64,000 nt of DNA from Bacillus mesophilus (GTDB taxonomy: Bacteria > Bacillota > Bacilli > Bacillales > SA4), in contig NZ_JAAIWM010000003.1 in assembly GCF_011008845.1 (NCBI RefSeq), forward strand, positions 1 to 64,000, read 5' to 3'. Within the stretch, counting starts at the first letter, position 1. Every line of letters starts with the position of its first letter. Positions 63,871 to 64,000 of the stretch are shown in pieces. The translations under genes were made by a program, and so were the position numbers. A model generated the notes under the pieces. The model saw only the letters and a program-made list of their open reading frames with translations. It had not been told where the DNA came from and searched no databases.

Positions 63871-64000
63871 CTTTTAAACGCACTTACTGGCCCTAACTCA
63901 TTTTCTAAGTAAGTTCTTATTGAGGAAGGGAATTTTTTGATTGTATGAAGCTCCTCATTCATGATCTGGACTAATTTTGAATGATCAACGGCAATATATT
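63867..64000 (-). CDS. yutE: DUF86/HepT-like protein YutE, 3' end (partial)
   Basis: The last 44 codons of a minus-strand gene run in from the right edge: YIAVDHSKLVQIMNEELHTI and then RTYLENELGPVSAFKS before TAA. This tail resembles the C-terminus of YutE (DUF86, HepT-like nuclease fold), the gene next to yutF in B. subtilis. Confidence 0.75.
   Translation of the reverse strand, partial: YIAVDHSKLVQIMNEELHTIKKFPSSIRTYLENELGPVSAFKS

Overview
The window is low-GC DNA from a spore-forming member of the Bacillaceae. The evidence is Shine-Dalgarno-driven genes with frequent TTG/GTG starts, an H-type small acid-soluble spore protein, spore-coat proteins (YutH, a YheC/D-type ATP-grasp), KapB, and long stretches whose gene order follows the Bacillus subtilis yug, yui, yum and yut regions as I remember them. 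The species cannot be named from sequence alone. Almost everything is ordinary chromosome; no phage, IS element or CRISPR array is visible.

Layout. 1-420: 5' end of a 16S rRNA gene reading leftwards, its leader (boxA-like motif, 20-bp hairpin) and two candidate rrn promoters. 0.66-4.4 kb: thiT, small membrane or secreted proteins, an EamA transporter, an NAD(P)-binding protein and tRNA-Ala(GGC). 4.4-13.2 kb: the most unusual part, a 1305-residue protein built like mammalian soluble adenylyl cyclase (two cyclase domains, ATPase, TPR-like repeats), divergent from a phosphonate operon (PEP mutase, phosphonopyruvate decarboxylase, 2-aminoethylphosphonate transaminase and an overlapping YheC/D-type ATP-grasp enzyme). 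13.4-22.5 kb: a molybdopterin oxidoreductase, chemoreceptor, PAS histidine kinase, two secreted proteins sharing a duplicated small domain, and an aldehyde dehydrogenase.

23-37 kb: sspH, mstX-yugO, yugN, pgi, an iron-type alcohol dehydrogenase, yuzA, yugI, an ECF sigma/anti-sigma pair located where I recall alaT-alaR in B. subtilis, yugF, yugE, a TGA-interrupted small gene, sodC, a cyclophilin lipoprotein, kapB, yuxJ and yuxO. 37-42 kb: a PAS-GGDEF-EAL protein, acetyltransferase, hydrolase and small membrane proteins. 42-56 kb: paiB, yuiH, yhfS-yhfT-bioY (with a BirA-type operator), pepA, yuiD, a BtuF-like protein without signal peptide, yuiC, yuiB, yuiA, a Nudix hydrolase and divergent yumB/yumC. 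56-64 kb: yutM, dapF, a DUF2225 protein, yuzB, yutJ, a soluble chemoreceptor, yuzD, yutI, yutH, yutG, yutF and the 3' end of yutE.

How the genes work together. aepX-aepY-aepZ forms a complete route from phosphoenolpyruvate to 2-aminoethylphosphonate, and translational overlap ties an ATP-grasp enzyme to it, suggesting an AEP conjugate on the cell or spore surface or a small phosphonopeptide (inference). YumB, YutJ and YumC handle NAD(P)H redox; a Rex-like operator lies before yumB. YutM, YutI and possibly YuzB/YuzD are Fe-S-linked. Candidate regulatory sites found by eye include a BirA box at bioY, cre sites before pgi and yuiA, CodY-like boxes before yuiA and a Rex-like box before yumB. Two families of intergenic palindromic repeats are present, one with several copies or fragments.
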